Source: Gossypium raimondii (Eukaryota; Streptophyta; Magnoliopsida; Malvales; Malvaceae). From it: a stretch of DNA of 64,000 nt. Positions 36,271-50,175 of the stretch are shown here, piece after piece (position 1 is the first letter of the stretch; every line of letters starts with the position of its first letter). Position numbers and translations under genes: made by a program. The stretch is from positions 54,879,980-54,943,979 of the forward strand of contig NC_068575.1 of assembly GCF_025698545.1 (NCBI RefSeq), written 5' to 3'. Below the pieces are notes generated by a model that was given only the letters and a program-made list of their open reading frames with translations, was not told where the DNA came from and did not search any database.

Positions 36271-39200
36271 ACTAATTTCTACCATCATGACTTTTGTATA
36301 TTTAGTTTTTTAATTTGTTAAATAATATAGTGATGCATATAATTAATGCAAATTAGTAAATAATTCAAAAATAATACTTAATAAGCATAATTAAAACATT
36401 CAACTATTTTGATATTAATATTTGGTATACAAGTAATTTTAAAAATTGCTATGTATTTATTTTAAAATATTTATTTTTAAATATTTTATTATGCTAGTTA
36501 TCAACCTTTTGATATATTATAAATTAATACTCCACGCTTCATTCAAAACAAAATAATACTCCACGCTGTTTCATTTTTTCTTTTCCTAATAGTTAATAAA
36601 TTTATCATCTTAGTTAATATATATTGTATTTGATTATATAAATGTGTTTTCTATAAAATTTTATGCATAGAATATAAGGTCACTTATTATATAAATAATT
36701 AAAATTGAATTTTTTATTTACAATTGTGATAATTTTTAAATATAAAAATTTCAAAATGTGTAAATCATTAATAAAATGAAGAGCAAAAAGAAAATATTGG
36801 TTATAACTCTTCTATATATTACTAGTTCTTTTGTCACATTGGTTACATGTGAATATTCACATATATTTTTATTATTTAATATTTTTAGTTTATTCATTTA
36901 ATATATATAATATTTTAAAATTAATTTCATGATTTCTATTTTTTCTAATCTCATACTTTTAGTATAGATTGTATATACATAGATGAACTCTTTTTTTTTT
37001 GTTAATAATAAATATTATAAAATATCAAAATAACTAATTTAAATTTTATTTTATGAAAGTAATTTTGATAATTATCATCATATTTTTTAATAAAATATCT
37101 AGCGAATCAAACATAAATAAACGTATAATAAATGTCATAAAGTTACATTAATCCATTCTTAATAATCATACCATTGAATATTAAGATGGAAAAGGTGAGT
37201 GGATTGAAATAAGGATGAGCATGGACCATCAGCAATTGGGCTTAAAAATTAAGGAAGGGAAGCAAGGGGGCTGTAATCTAAGCCTGGCCTGTTTTTACAT
37301 ATTTCACCACATCTCTTCACGACCCACATTCAGCCTCTCATGTTTTAAAAGTAAATATGGCAAAATCTAAAACAGGACAAAACATTCAGTCTCCCGTGTG
37401 TTGTTGGTCTAAAAATGGTGTGAGGCTTTGCATTCCATCTTAGTATCAAGGTTCAAATAAAGGGCGTTATCATCATTTATTATTAACGGGTTTTAATTTG
37501 TAAATAAATAAAGGAAATAATGCCACATCATTCATGGTTTTTAATTAAAAATAAATATTATCATTCATGATCTCTTTACCGGCTGTTGAAAATAGAACAA
37601 TAAAGGAGGTGATAAGGAAGGTTCATAAAATAAAATTTTCAAAACAAACTTATATTTTATTTTAGAAAAAAAAATGGGGAGAACAAGTTTTGTTGTCATC
37701 ATATCGAACATGTTATGTTAGATTCATCTCGTAACATGTAGAAAAAGGAATCAAAGAAGAAGATTTCAACATAAACTCGTATTACAGAGTCATCAAATCC
37801 ACGCACTGACCGAGTGGGGTTAGCACATAAAAGAAAATCCAAAATCATTTCAACAAGGACAAGAAAGTCAGATTTATGGGGGGGGGGAGTAGGAGTGAAA
37901 TTAGCATAGGTAGTGTCAAACCCTATTAGCACGTGAAATTTTGGTATAGCGACTTTTCTCTCCCTGCATTCAAATTGAGGGGATGTTAGTAGTAAGCTCA
38001 AACTTTTACTTTAGAGTGAAAATCATATTTAAAAAAAAAAAAAAAACTAATCCGTAATAACTAAAAAACCCTAAAACCTTTTTTTTCCAAGTCATTTGTT
38101 TTTTATTTTTTGTTTTGTTCAGTAGCACTGTCAGCTTCCAGATTAGTTATCATCCGTTTTTTTCTTCTCTTGTCAACCTTTTATTTTTTTTTTCTTTTCA
38201 TTCACTACACATGTTTTCTCTCTTTTCAGTTTGTAAATCTATTTTGTGGATATATTTGTTGTCTTCACAAGTTGTGATGGACATATAACAGTGCTTGTCG
38301 TTCGCTAAAACTCCACCGACCACCATTAAATTTTCTTGAAAAGTGGGTGGCTCTTCATCAACTTCTTAATCTATTTATGTTTTGAGAGTATTTTAAAATA
38401 ATAAATGATTTCACGTGTTAATTTGGACCCGTGTTGTCTTAACTTTTATATGTTTTTTTGTTTGTTTTTCCATTGTTTAATAAGTCTTCAATTTTAGAAA
38501 TTTTTGTCTGCTCTTGTTCCACGTTTTTTAGTCTTGCTTATACATGTAATCTTAGTTTTACAAGTGATTTTATGTATGATTTTGTTGTCGTCCTCTCTAG
38601 TTTGGTGAATGCTCGATTCTTTTGTCGATTTTTGCTCACCGTTTTGGACCATCCGTGGTTGATTTTCTTATCGTATAAAGTGCTTGCAATCACTTCAAAT
38701 ACGACATACTTGAGTCGTGATAAAGCCATTTGTCAACATGTCATAATATTTTGTGTTGATGGAGCTTGTCATTCACTATTTATAACAATTGTTTTTTTTT
38801 TGAATTATATAATTCTATTGAATGAATTAATAAATTTATATTTTAAAAAATAATTTGGTGGTATGTTATTCTAAAGTTACTTTCTCGAAGTAATAGAAAG
38901 TAATTTACCTAATAATTAGGAGAACTTTCTCATATAAATAAAAATAGGATAAAATTAATTTTCATTTATTTGTGCTGAGGATAAAATTTGTTTGTGTTTA
39001 GTGTGTTAGTTTATTAAAAATCGCTAATTTTATGTACAAATTGAGTTACTATGCAAGTTGCTTTTGAATCTATTCACGTAATAGATTCAATCAAAATGTG
39101 AGAAAATCACATTTTGTGGACTAATTCAAATATTTGTCAATAACAAATATTATTAAAAATTTATTAAATCAACACTAAAGTTTAAACTCTCATAAAAAGA

Positions 39201-41932
39201 AGGTTACAAAAGTTTCAACTTACTTATTCATTCATTTTAATATATATTTTAAAAGTATAGTTTAAGTTATGTTTTATGAAATCATTAGAAAAACAAACAA
39301 CTTTATAACAAATTTTGTTGTTTTTAAAAATATATGTATTTAATTTTGTTTGATTAACTCGTAACACCAATTCATTTAAACATTTAATAATAGTAGAGAA
39401 TATTCATAATAATGAATATTAAAACATAGATTTAGTTACTAGGTCAAGTTTGAGTAAGATTATGTATGGTATCAATATCATGTATAGTTGTTCAAGTCCA
39501 ACTTAACCTAAAATATGGGCTTTAAATTTGCTCATGCTCATATGAGTATGTAAATAGCTAAACTAAGCTTATCTAGACAAACCTATTCATAGAGTTATTT
39601 TGTTTAATATTTATATTATAGTACGTTTCATACTATATAATATTTAGAATAAATTAAGAAATAGCATATCATAAACTTAAAATCCACCGCTGCATTTTTG
39701 AATAAATAATTTAATTATTTTATAATATGTTTGAAAGCACATGTCACGTATTTAACCCGCTTATAAAATTTGTTTTAAAAAAATCGCATACGAGATAATT
39801 TTTTCCTATTTTTATGTTGAAGAATGATTTCAAATTTGACAAGAAAACTTTTGAATATTAAAATTAGCTTGATCAGATGAGTGGGGCCGAAGTCGGTGTT
39901 AAAGACATGTGATGCCCCGTGACAGACATTTCACATTTTGCTTTTCGGTTGCACCAAAAGACGTCACTCATTTACAAATGACAAATTCAACTCTCACATG
40001 TACGTCCACATCCCACGTGCTTGATCATCTTTTTTCTCTTCATTTCTAAAATTTTAGCCTCTTTTCCCCTAATCTCTCACCATACTCACCTACTTTTTAT
40101 AAAATCACAACATTAACTACGTCTTCAAAAATAATCATACCCAGAGACCAATCCTATTTTTTAATATCTATTATACAAAAACAAAACTCATGTAAATACC
40201 ATTTAAAGCTTCATAGTGTTTAATATAATAATTTTACTTTAAAATTTTTAAATCCAATTTCTCACAATCTATTATCAATAGATAGGTTGTTGACGAAAAA
40301 GACCAAAAAACAGATGAAGAAGCTAAAGATCGGTATTGATTTGGGCCAATCTTATAGGCCTAGCTTAGCAGCTGTTCCGCCATACATAAAGACAAGCGTG
40401 GTACATGTTTTTGTATTTAACGTGCGCAGTTTATTTTGAATTTTTTATTCTTACTTTTTTTTTTTAAAATTTTTGATAGTTGAAAAAATATTATCTTTTT
40501 CATGACACGATATTTAATAAAATTTACATTTTGAAAATTTCGACAATAATTTATATCCAAAATTTTGCAGTGAAAAACAATCTGGTATTTGGTTTCAGTT
40601 TAATTCATTTGACCGAATGGCAGTGAACGCCGACGCAGCCAAAACAGTGCGGCTGGAAGCGGCAGGCGGTTGGAAATGGTAAAATGGGAGTGGACCAAAA
40701 CGAAAATGATTTGGACAGCTGAGTAGTAGGAGCAGAGCTAAAATGTCGTGGGATTATCAATTACTCACACACGTCTATCACGTTATTCCCACCTCTCTCT
40801 TTTTTACTCCCCTTTTCATTTTCTTTTTCCAAATATGCGATTTCAAAACTAAAAAGAGAAATGAGCTAAATTTCAAACAAACAATATACTCTGATTTAAC
40901 AAATTTTCAATCATGGGTATACTTTTTTAATTTTTAATGTGACTTAATTAAACAATTACATCTTTTTCATTTTAATTTTTAATATGTTAATTTAAAAATA
41001 ATCTCCTAAAATTCTATCTGAATATTATCTTAATTTAGTTATACTATTTTTTTGTTTTTCATAATTGTACACATATTGATAAAGAATTAGTTGATTTAAT
41101 TAAATGCACATCACGTTCTTCTCCCTCTATAAAGACCACCTCGAATCACGTTATTTCTCACGTGCTCTTCACGAGCTTTACGTCTCTTTCCTTTCTCCTC
41201 ACCCCAAGGTTACTTTGGTAGTTCTTTTTTTTTCTACTATGGGTAAATTATTAATAAATTTATATTTTAATTTAAATTATTTAAATAGTTGAGTTGTTTA
41301 TTTTTTGAAAAAAGTTTTCTAACGACGGTTCGACAGTCGATACGATTAATCAATACTCATCAATGAATAGAACATATTTTAAATCTAAAATTAATTAAAA
41401 AATTAGTATCTGATTAAATTTTAGTTCATAAATTCATTAGGTTAAAAAGATTATGAAATAAATAAATTATAAAAAAGGTAAAATTTAAACTTTTAATTAG
41501 TCAAAAAAATACTTATAAAGCAATTAAATTGTTTGGTGGATAAGATGAGTAAAGCAGCATGCTGTGACGACACGTATGAGAGATCAGAAAAAGAACGCAC
41601 GTGGCACGCGTATTCTTTGTTAAACGTGTTTCCTTTTTTCGGTTTCGGAAAGGCGTGAGTGACGGATGGACGTGATTTTTTGTTTATTCATTAAAAATTC
41701 AGACTTTATCATTTCTAAAAACTGCTTTTTGTTCTAATAATATGAAAATGAATATATTAACCTTAAAAACTATTCACCACGCGTTAACACGAATAAAAAT
41801 TCCTGTTCTTTTGTCGACTATGTAGTGGGTGCTGATTTTTACGCTGCGGTCCAGAATTTTGCTTAATCACCTAAATGAATACTTAGTAGTAGTATGTAGT
41901 TTACTTATTTTCTAAAATTACTATTAATTTAA
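36271..41932. other. Intergenic stretch, no gene seen
   Basis: AT-rich DNA. The 131-codon frame at 38458-38853 is rich in F, L and V and matches no family I know. I do not support it as a gene. Short GC-rich patches (37260-37330, 40610-40690) show no structure I can name. Confidence 0.45.
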
Positions 41933-42370
41933 GAATAGTTATTTGGTGCAATAAAAATTTTTAACTCCACAAACAATATTAACAGTAGTCATTAAATTGT
42001 ATTTAAAAAAAGGTTCAATATTTGATACGTAGGTAGTAGAAAGCTTTTATTTCACAAACGGGTTTAAGATTTTGACACGTCTTGTCTATTTACTTTTTAA
42101 TTTTTTCTAAATAAAACTTAATGACACATGCCAAAATCTCAATCCGCTTGCTTGTGGAGTTAAAACTTTCAATTACTAGTGTACCAAATAGTTATCCTTT
42201 AAAAAGTGAAAAATTTATTCCACATTGTTTGTGGAAGCGGATTGAGAGTGTGACAAGTGTATTATAAGTTGTAATAAAAATTAAATTTTAAATATATAAA
42301 TGGATGTGTCTTCAACCCGCTTGTGAAGCCTAAAAAACTTCAAAAATAATCTATCAAATAATTACTCTTA
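41933..42370. repeat. TIR-bearing noncoding repeat, one full and one partial copy
   Basis: Positions 41933-42197 have inverted ends (left GAATAGTTATTTGGTGC, right complement GGATAACTATTTGGTAC, then TTTTTAACTCCACAA on both arms). A related half copy follows to about 42370. No convincing target duplication was found. Confidence 0.55.
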
Positions 42371-44457
42371 AAAAATTAAAATTAATTAAATTACGTGGAT
42401 GATAAAATTTCCAAGTCCATGCTTAATTTAAAATATAAATATATCTTTTACAAAGTGTGACAAAATCAATTATTTTTAATTTAGTTTTTCCTAAAAATAT
42501 TACCACATGAGGTTATTTGAATGGTTATGAAAATCTCTTAAAATTCATAATCTATACAAATATTTAATCACTTCAGTGTCATTTTAAATTATGTGATCAA
42601 TTTAATTATGAATTTATAAAAATATTTGTTAGGTTATAGTTTTATATTTTCCTACTTATATATCTTGTTTAATAAAAGAATTAAACATTAGAACACATAT
42701 TCAATTAAAACTTCCATCTATATCTATTATTGAATAAATTTAAAAATATTTTTTACCTACATCTGATAAAAATCTAGTAGAAGACCATCAAATGTTGTAT
42801 AATTTTAACAGTTTCATCACTAGTCACTGTACAACTTAACTAGGGTTAAGGATACAACTTATTTTACATTAAATTTTTCACGCAGTATTTTCATTTTATG
42901 GATCTATAATTCTCTTTTTATTTATTAAGTGAAATAAATGGAGTCACGCAATTTCGAAAAGAAACAAAAATTATTTCCGTTGTAAAATAAAATATCATAA
43001 TAATTAAAGAAAATAGCCCATAACTTTCTTCTTCTTTTCTCAATATATTTGGCTCCACATTGCTTTCAACATTGGTTTTGCCTTAGATTCCACTCAATAA
43101 AGGGTAAGGGGGCATAGGATCTAATTTATCAAATTAATGGTAAAACCTCGAGATTATAAAAATCTAGTATTTATTGGAGTAAGTTCAATGACTAATTATC
43201 AGCAGTAAACTCATTAAGGGTAAATGCTGGCTATGAATTTTAAAACTGTTTTATATCCAAAACGAAGATAGAACTCTCAATCACTGATTAAAATAGATGG
43301 TATATTTATTATTTCACTTAATTCTCGTTGTTAAAACTTACATTTTTATTAAACTTTCGGTATTGTAATTCCTTGAAAACAATCTCAACTGAAAACTTTA
43401 TGCCATATATAATTACTAATATAGTTGAGTTTATGAATTAATCGTTAATTTCAGGTAATAAGAAAAGCTTAAACTTGTTAGGACCCCACCATGGTCAACG
43501 CCTCGTTTTTTTTTCTTTCTTTCATACCTACCCATGTACTCTCCTTGTACCTGTCCGATTCGCATTTGCAGCATTTAGAAAAAGGAATAATACTACGCTA
43601 TACGAAAACTAGATGTTTTATTATCTTACTCTTTTTTTTATTTATTTAAAAATGTGTGAAATTAAAAATATATTAATCATATTTTATTAATTAAAAATAA
43701 TCTTCAATGTGTAAAATTAAGCTATTAAGTTCCCTAATTAAACATTCTATTATGAATTAGGAACATCATAGATTTATAAATTGATTACTTAAATTTATTA
43801 ACTCATTAATTAATTGAACTTGTTATATTTATGAATTTTATAATTAATCACGTGAAAGCATGTAAAATAAAATATGTATAAAATCAATAATATATGCACC
43901 TATTATACGTCTTTTAATTTTGTTGATTTGATTATCACATTCTTTCATTTTTTAACATAATTTTTACTTTCTTTATTTGATAGAAATTCATGATATAAAT
44001 TATATGGTAAGCTTACAACGATTATTGTTCTTTAACATGTTTTTATAGGTGTGTAATAAAATAAGGCTAAATTGTTTTAAGATTATCCCTTTATTACAAT
44101 TTATTATCACTATTTTATCAACCTAAGTAATCTTCAAAATTCAAATAAAGGCATGTAATTTTAAAATGGGTTAATGTATCATTTACCTCCAAAGTTACAC
44201 TTAATTATCACATTGGTACTTAATTTTTTATATCAATTTAATACTTAAAGTTTTAAACCGTAAACTACTTTATCCCAATTGTTAACGACATTAAATTATA
44301 TGATGATCACGTAAATGACAATTAGTTCTGTTTGTTTTTTGAAATTTATATATTTTATATATAATAAAATTGACATTCTGTCTTTTGTATTTTATATATT
44401 TTAAAAGTAGATTTCTATTTATGGAATTTTATATAACTTTCCATAATTTATTTTACT
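42371..44457. other. AT-rich intergenic stretch, nothing recognised
   Basis: No gene and no clear element ends. Several short repeats of the 'phrase' type common in plant noncoding DNA. Confidence 0.4.
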
Positions 44458-44466
44458 TTTTAATTT

Positions 44467-44961
44467 GGCTTAATAATAAATTTGGCGACTAACGTTTGCA
44501 TGTTTTGTCAATATAACTTTAATTGTATTTCGAGTTTTTTGGCCATCAACCTTTGATTTCTTTTCAATTTACTTTTTCTAATGATTTAATGAATAAATTT
44601 CAGCTTTCAATATTTATTTTCTTTTTTCCAAAAGATTTCAATCTTTCATACGTTTGATTACTAATATGTTTTTCTATTGAGTTAATTTTTAGATAATTAC
44701 GTTTATTTTTTAAAATTAAGAGTTATTTTTAATTTCATGTATTGTTTATTTATTTATTTCATTATTTTCACATGTAATTATCTTATAGGGTTATTTAAGT
44801 GATAAATTACATCTCATTAAAAATATTCCATATCATTAAACCTGTTAGAAAACAAGGTTTGAAAAAAGGAACAAAAGTTGAAAGTAAAAAAGAGTCAAAA
44901 TACAATTAGAGCTATTTTGACAAACCATGCAGATGTTAGTCGTCAAATTTGTCATTAAACC
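44467..44961. mobile_element. Mutator-type MITE, copy A
   Basis: 495 bp with inverted ends (left GGCTTAATAATAAATTTGGC, right complement GGTTTAATGACAAATTTGAC). Flanks TTTTAATTT (44458-44466) and TTTTAATAT (44962-44970) agree at 8 of 9 bases, as expected for a worn 9-bp duplication. Confidence 0.75.
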
Positions 44962-45152
44962 TTTTAATATTTTGGTATTCTTATGAAATTTTGACATTTT
45001 TTCGATATTTGTGTTTTGTTTTATGTATTTTTAAAAATAAAAGTAAAAATTATATAATTTTCCGAGATTTCATACAAATTTTTATATTATTTTGAATCTT
45101 TTGTTAATTTATTTTTCCTTTTTGAAGTTACTCTCCTAAAAATATAAACTAA

Positions 45153-45302
45153 TGGTAAGTTTGGATGAGCAGTGTGTTTACTTACGGTTAGTGTAAAAAC
45201 AGCAGTAGCGGTGAGATTAGATACTATAGCGACACTGTAGCGTGAGATAAAAAGTAAGCTAAATACACCGCACCACACCCAATCGCCCATTCAAACCCAC
45301 CC
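45153..45302. mobile_element. PIF/Harbinger-like MITE, copy 2
   Basis: 150 bp, related to 15173-15323 across its length (GTGTAAAAACAGCAGTAGCG, GCGTGAGATAAAAAGTAAGC). Terminal inverted repeats are imperfect. It is flanked by TAA on both sides (45150-45152, 45303-45305). Confidence 0.8.
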
Positions 45303-45760
45303 TAAATAATGTGGCCAGTTGAAAGCATATCACGTCACTTTTTTAACATCTTAAGAGTTAAGGTGAAGTGATATACGATTAAAAATTTTAAGTATTTAAG
45401 TGGTAAAAAAATTATTTAGGTAATTTAGATGAAACTTTAGAAAATAAATGTTGTATTAACCCTACCCCTGAAAATATAAGATTCCATTAACCGGAGGCAA
45501 AACTTGGAAGTGTATATGGGGCTTCTCGTTTGGTCCTCTGGTTTGGTTATTTCTAACGTTGTTCTTGTCCGTTCTCTCCTTATGTTTGGCTTCAATAAAA
45601 ATGACCTTTTTTTTACTAAAAAAGTTATGTTCAAAAAACTTTTTTTTAATTCGCGTCTACATCTGATGACACAAATATAATTATAAACTTTCTTAAAAAC
45701 AAATGTAATTATAACACGTTTGTGATGAAAATTTTATTTTATCTATACTTATATTATAAT

Positions 45761-46266
45761 GGTTTAATGACAAATTTAGTCACTAATATTTACATTTTTT
45801 GTTAAAATTGTCCTAATTGAATTTTTGTCATCAACTTTTTTTCAAATTGCTTTTCTAATGGATCTAATGAAAGTACTGTTAAAAAAATTAACGGGCTGAC
45901 GTGGAATTTCATATGTAGAATATTTTTAATGAGATGTAATTTATTCCTTAACTAACCTTATAAGATAATTACATGTGAAAAATAATAAAATAAATAATAT
46001 ATTGAATCAAAAAATAACTCTTAATTAAAAATGTAATTATCTAAAAATTAACTTAGTAGAAAAACCTCTCAATAAATAAATATATGAAAATTAGAATTTT
46101 TGAAAAAAAAAAGAAGAAAGATTGAAATATTGAATTTATTCATTAAATCATTAGAAAAAACAGTTTAAAAAAATCAAAGTTGATGACTAAAAAGATGTTC
46201 AAAAATATAATTAGGGCCATTTTGACAAAACATGTAAATGTTAGTAGCCAAATTTATCATTAAGCT
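45761..46266. mobile_element. Mutator-type MITE, copy B, opposite orientation
   Basis: 506 bp, same family as 44467-44961 but inverted: its inner sequence TTTTTAATGAGATGTAATTT is the complement of the one in copy A. Flanks TATTATAAT (45752-45760) and TATTATTAT (46267-46275) agree at 8 of 9 bases. Confidence 0.75.
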
Positions 46267-46275
46267 TATTATTAT

Positions 46276-48324
46276 AATATATTTGATTAAGTTAGTTATT
46301 TTTAACTTAGGCTCTATTTAATCAAGTGTTGAAAAATTCAATCAACTAAAGTTAATATTTATAAGCTACAATGAAATTTACAAAATATAATTTTTCCATA
46401 AAAGTATGAAAAATGATAAGTAGGTAATGACATACTTATCACTCAATAGAGAATAAATTCAGTTATTATTATTTTATTTCATTCAACTTTATTTAAGATT
46501 ATATTATCCTTCATCAAGCGGTCTAATTATAATCAGTATTTAATTTTAAGTAATAGACCAAACATATTTTATAACTTAAAACTTAACACTTAATTTTTCA
46601 GATTTAATTTTTAACACCTAAGTTTTTCAATTTATCAAACATATCCTTAGTTGTAAAATAATTAAAAGCTCATTCGTTTTATAAAAGCAACAAATATGAT
46701 TTGAGGGTTTTATATTTTAATAAATGAAAAAATATGAAAATGATAGAATTTGAACAAAAAACATAATAGTTATCGCTATTTCAACTTTACCACTTCAACC
46801 AAAGCCACATTTAATTTTCATATAATTTTTTATAAGCTTGTTACTTAATTTTTTGTCACCCGCATTATGAGTGTGCTATAATAGTAGCTATGAAAATGGA
46901 TAATGTAACATATAAGTCTAAGTTTTAGTCCACATGATGATGTGTCACTTTGAGATATTATCATATAATAACTAAAAGTTTTTAGAAAAAAGATATAATT
47001 TTGTATATAATAACATAACATAATCTCTGAGTATCACATCATCACATGGATGATAATGAAAAAATTACTTAATTTAGGGATTTATATGGAAAATTGAAAT
47101 TGAAAAAGTTACCAAATAGATATTTACCATAAGATTATGTGAAAAATAAAAATTGGTAAATTTGAAATTTCGTTAATTAAAAAGATTTATTAAAAATCTA
47201 AAATATATAGGCATTCCTAATTTATATTTATGATCAAATATATGTGGACATTAATTAAGTAAAACAAATATTTTCCTAGATAAAAAAAAATTAGTTAGGG
47301 TCACAGGAAGAACGTGTTGCAAGTCTAACTTATTATTACGTGCCACTGTTTAGCATGAGATTCACGCAATTTTTATGTCTCTCTTATCTGTTACAACAAA
47401 AACTCTTTTTCATTGCCCTTCACATTAATATCATCGAAAACATTTTTTTTAAAGGCAGAAACATGAAACTTCAAACTTTATTATTATTATTATTATTATT
47501 TAATAAAAACTCTGCTTAAAGTCTCATGAAAAATTTTGGCCAAACAAAAAAAAAGTCGCATGGAAAATGATGTCTAAAAACATTACTAAATTCTCTCCCA
47601 ACAGAAAATAGAAAAGAGAAAAAAAAAAAAAGAGAGAAAAAAATCCTTGCCGACTCTTACCCCTGAACTTCAGACCAATTAAAATTAAACCCAAAATTTT
47701 ACCATGGTTAGTATTTAACGCTAATATTCATTGCTTAACTATGATCCACTTATCGCATTTAGGATTTTAGAAAAAAAAAGAAAAAGGAAAAGGAAAAAAA
47801 AAATCCCTTCTCAATTTCCTCTCTTATTATTTTCTATCTCATGATTTGCTTCAAAAAGGGAAATTGAATGAAAGCCATATTACTTCTTATGTTTTCCTCT
47901 CTAACTGATCCTTTTCTTTTCTGGGGGATTTTTTTTTTTTTTGTGTTTTCTTTTTTTGTGTTTTGACAGTGTCTTGTGACTTTTGAGCACTCTTCTGCTG
48001 ATCCCAAATTTGCTTTTCCATCTAAACTGGTGTGTATTATTATTTATCTTGAATTATTATGTGTTTTTCGCTTTAATTTTAGCTTATTTTTTCTGGGTTT
48101 TCTTTATTATTTAGGAGCTAGTAAGATCTGGAAAGGAGGGAAATCAGAAATGGATGCTTTTATCCTTTGCATGTAAAGAAAACCTAAGGGTGTTTCTAGG
48201 TTAGTTATAAATGCGTTGATTATATTCTTTTTAGGGGTGAGATTTGATCTGGGTTTTCCGAAAACTATTCATCTTTGTTCTTTTTGGGATTTGTGGATTG
48301 GGTTGTTTGGGGGTGGTTTAGGAT
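46276..48324. other. Upstream region and likely 5' leader of the bHLH gene
   Basis: AT-rich to about 47800, then pyrimidine-rich blocks and a T-rich leader-like stretch to 48324. Plant MYC-type genes often have a long leader, sometimes with an intron. I cannot fix the transcription start or a TATA box. The small frame at 47976-48176 lies in this leader and is not supported as a gene. Confidence 0.4.
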
Positions 48325-50175
48325 ATGAAAATAGAATTGGGTATGGGAGGTGGGGCTTGGAACGATGAAGATAAGGCTATGGTAGCCGCTGTATTAGGAA
48401 CCAGGGCATTTGACTACTTGATATCAAGCTCAGTGTCGAATGAGAACCTTTTAATGACTGTAAGCAGTGATGAGAATCTTCAAAACAAGCTATCAGATCT
48501 CGTGGACCGGCCAAACGCCTCTAATTTTAGCTGGAACTACGCCATATTCTGGCAAATTTCGCGGTCCAAATCCGGGGATTGGGCCCTGGGTTGGGGAGAC
48601 GGGTGTTGTAGGGAGCCTAAAGAAGGAGAAGAATCGGAAGCTACTCGGATTCTAAACCTACGCCTCGAAGACGACACTCAGCAGAGGATGAGGAAAAGGG
48701 TTTTGCAGAAATTGCATACTTTGTTCGGTGGATCAGATGAGGATAATTATGCCCTTGGCTTGGACAGAGTTACTGATACTGAGATGTTCTTCTTAGCTTC
48801 CATGTATTTCTCTTTCCCTCAAGGAGAAGGCGGCCCTGGGAAGTGTTTTTTGTCTGGGAAACATGTTTGGCTCTCTGATGCATTGAAATCGGGTTCGGAT
48901 TATTGCGTTAGGTCATTTTTGACAAAGTCTGCTGGAGTTCAAACCATTGTTTTGGTCCCTACTGATGTTGGTGTTGTTGAATTGGGATCTGTAAGATCTG
49001 TGCCTGAGAGCATGGAGTTGTTGCAGTCTATAAGAAGTTCCTTCTCATCTAATTCCTCGTTGCTTAGGGCGAAGCAAATGGTTGCGGCAGCACCAGTGGT
49101 GAACGAGAAGAAACATGAAAACCCTTCCCACTTTTCGAATTTGGGGATTGTTGAGAGAGTGGAAGGTATCCCCAAGATTTTTGGGCAGGATCTGAACAAT
49201 GCTTCACATGGTCATTCCAATTACCGGGAGAAACTTGCTGTTAGGAAGATGGAAGATAGACCGACATGGGCAGCTTATGCTAATGGTGTTAAGCTCCCAT
49301 TTACAAGAAATCAAAATGGTATCCATGCTCCAGGTTGGCCACATGTTCATGGTGTGAAACAGGGGAGTGGGACTGAATTTTATGGTTCTCAAACCACAGC
49401 AAATAATCTTCAGGAGCTTGTTAATGGAGCTCGGGAGGAGTTTCGGCTTAACCAATACCAGTCACCAAAGCCGGTTCAAATGCAGATTGATTTTTCAGGG
49501 GCTACTTCAAGGCCTTCTCCTGCAACTACTCGGCCATTAAGTGCTGAGTCTGAGCACTCGGATGTTGAAGCTTCTTGCAAGGAAGATAAGCCGAGTCCAG
49601 CTGATGAAAGGAGGCCCCGGAAAAGGGGTCGGAAGCCTGCTAATGGTAGAGAAGAACCTCTTAATCATGTTGAAGCTGAGAGGCAGCGGCGTGAGAAGCT
49701 GAACCAGCGGTTCTATGCCTTACGAGCTGTGGTGCCCAACATATCCAAGATGGACAAAGCTTCGTTGTTAGGGGATGCAATTGCTTACATCAATGAGCTT
49801 CAGGCAAAACTTAAGGTCATGGAATCAGAGAGGGAAAAGTTTGGTAGTACTTCGAGAGATTCGGCAGGGCTAGATCCTAACATAAATGCAGAGAATCACA
49901 TCGGAGCAGCTAATATAGATGTCCAAGCCGTTCACGATGAGGTTGTTGTTAGAGTAAGCTGTCCTCTAGATTCACACCCTGCATCAAGAGTGATCCAAGC
50001 ATTTAAAGATGCGCATGTCAATGTACTCGAGTCAAAGCTTGTTACAGCAGATGATACTGTGTTTCATACATTTGTTATCAAGTCTCAAGGATCCGAGCAG
50101 CTTACGAGGGAAAAGCTGATTGCAGCATTTTCGTGCGAACCAAATTCGTTACAGCCATTATCATCTCTTGGATAG
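48325..50175 (+). CDS. BHLH13: bHLH transcription factor, bHLH13/JAM2-like
   Basis: A 616-residue nuclear factor encoded by one exon, as usual for the MYC/JAM group. In Arabidopsis the JAM proteins bind G-box promoters, interact with JAZ repressors and counteract MYC2, dampening jasmonate responses. The bHLH-MYC_N region covers about residues 45-240 ([51 protein letters not shown]). The basic helix-loop-helix is at about 446-498 ([37 protein letters not shown]), with the His-Glu-Arg set that reads CACGTG. A basic segment [14 protein letters not shown] just before it is a likely nuclear signal. A C-terminal ACT-like segment (about 537-590) may aid dimerisation. The wording is closer to bHLH13 (JAM2) than to MYC2. 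The ATG is the first in frame, and [20 protein letters not shown] fits the family start. Confidence 0.95.
   Translation: MKIELGMGGGAWNDEDKAMVAAVLGTRAFDYLISSSVSNENLLMTVSSDENLQNKLSDLVDRPNASNFSWNYAIFWQISRSKSGDWALGWGDGCCREPKEGEESEATRILNLRLEDDTQQRMRKRVLQKLHTLFGGSDEDNYALGLDRVTDTEMFFLASMYFSFPQGEGGPGKCFLSGKHVWLSDALKSGSDYCVRSFLTKSAGVQTIVLVPTDVGVVELGSVRSVPESMELLQSIRSSFSSNSSLLRAKQMVAAAPVVNEKKHENPSHFSNLGIVERVEGIPKIFGQDLNNASHGHSNYREKLAVRKMEDRPTWAAYANGVKLPFTRNQNGIHAPGWPHVHGVKQGSGTEFYGSQTTANNLQELVNGAREEFRLNQYQSPKPVQMQIDFSGATSRPSPATTRPLSAESEHSDVEASCKEDKPSPADERRPRKRGRKPANGREEPLNHVEAERQRREKLNQRFYALRAVVPNISKMDKASLLGDAIAYINELQAKLKVMESEREKFGSTSRDSAGLDPNINAENHIGAANIDVQAVHDEVVVRVSCPLDSHPASRVIQAFKDAHVNVLESKLVTADDTVFHTFVIKSQGSEQLTREKLIAAFSCEPNSLQPLSSLG

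Noticed and set aside
38458..38853. 131-codon open frame
   Set aside because: No match to any family I know, AT-rich flanks and no splice or promoter support. It is probably a chance frame.
40743..41292. Two short frames on the plus strand
   Set aside because: AT-rich and without recognisable motifs. No promoter or splice context.
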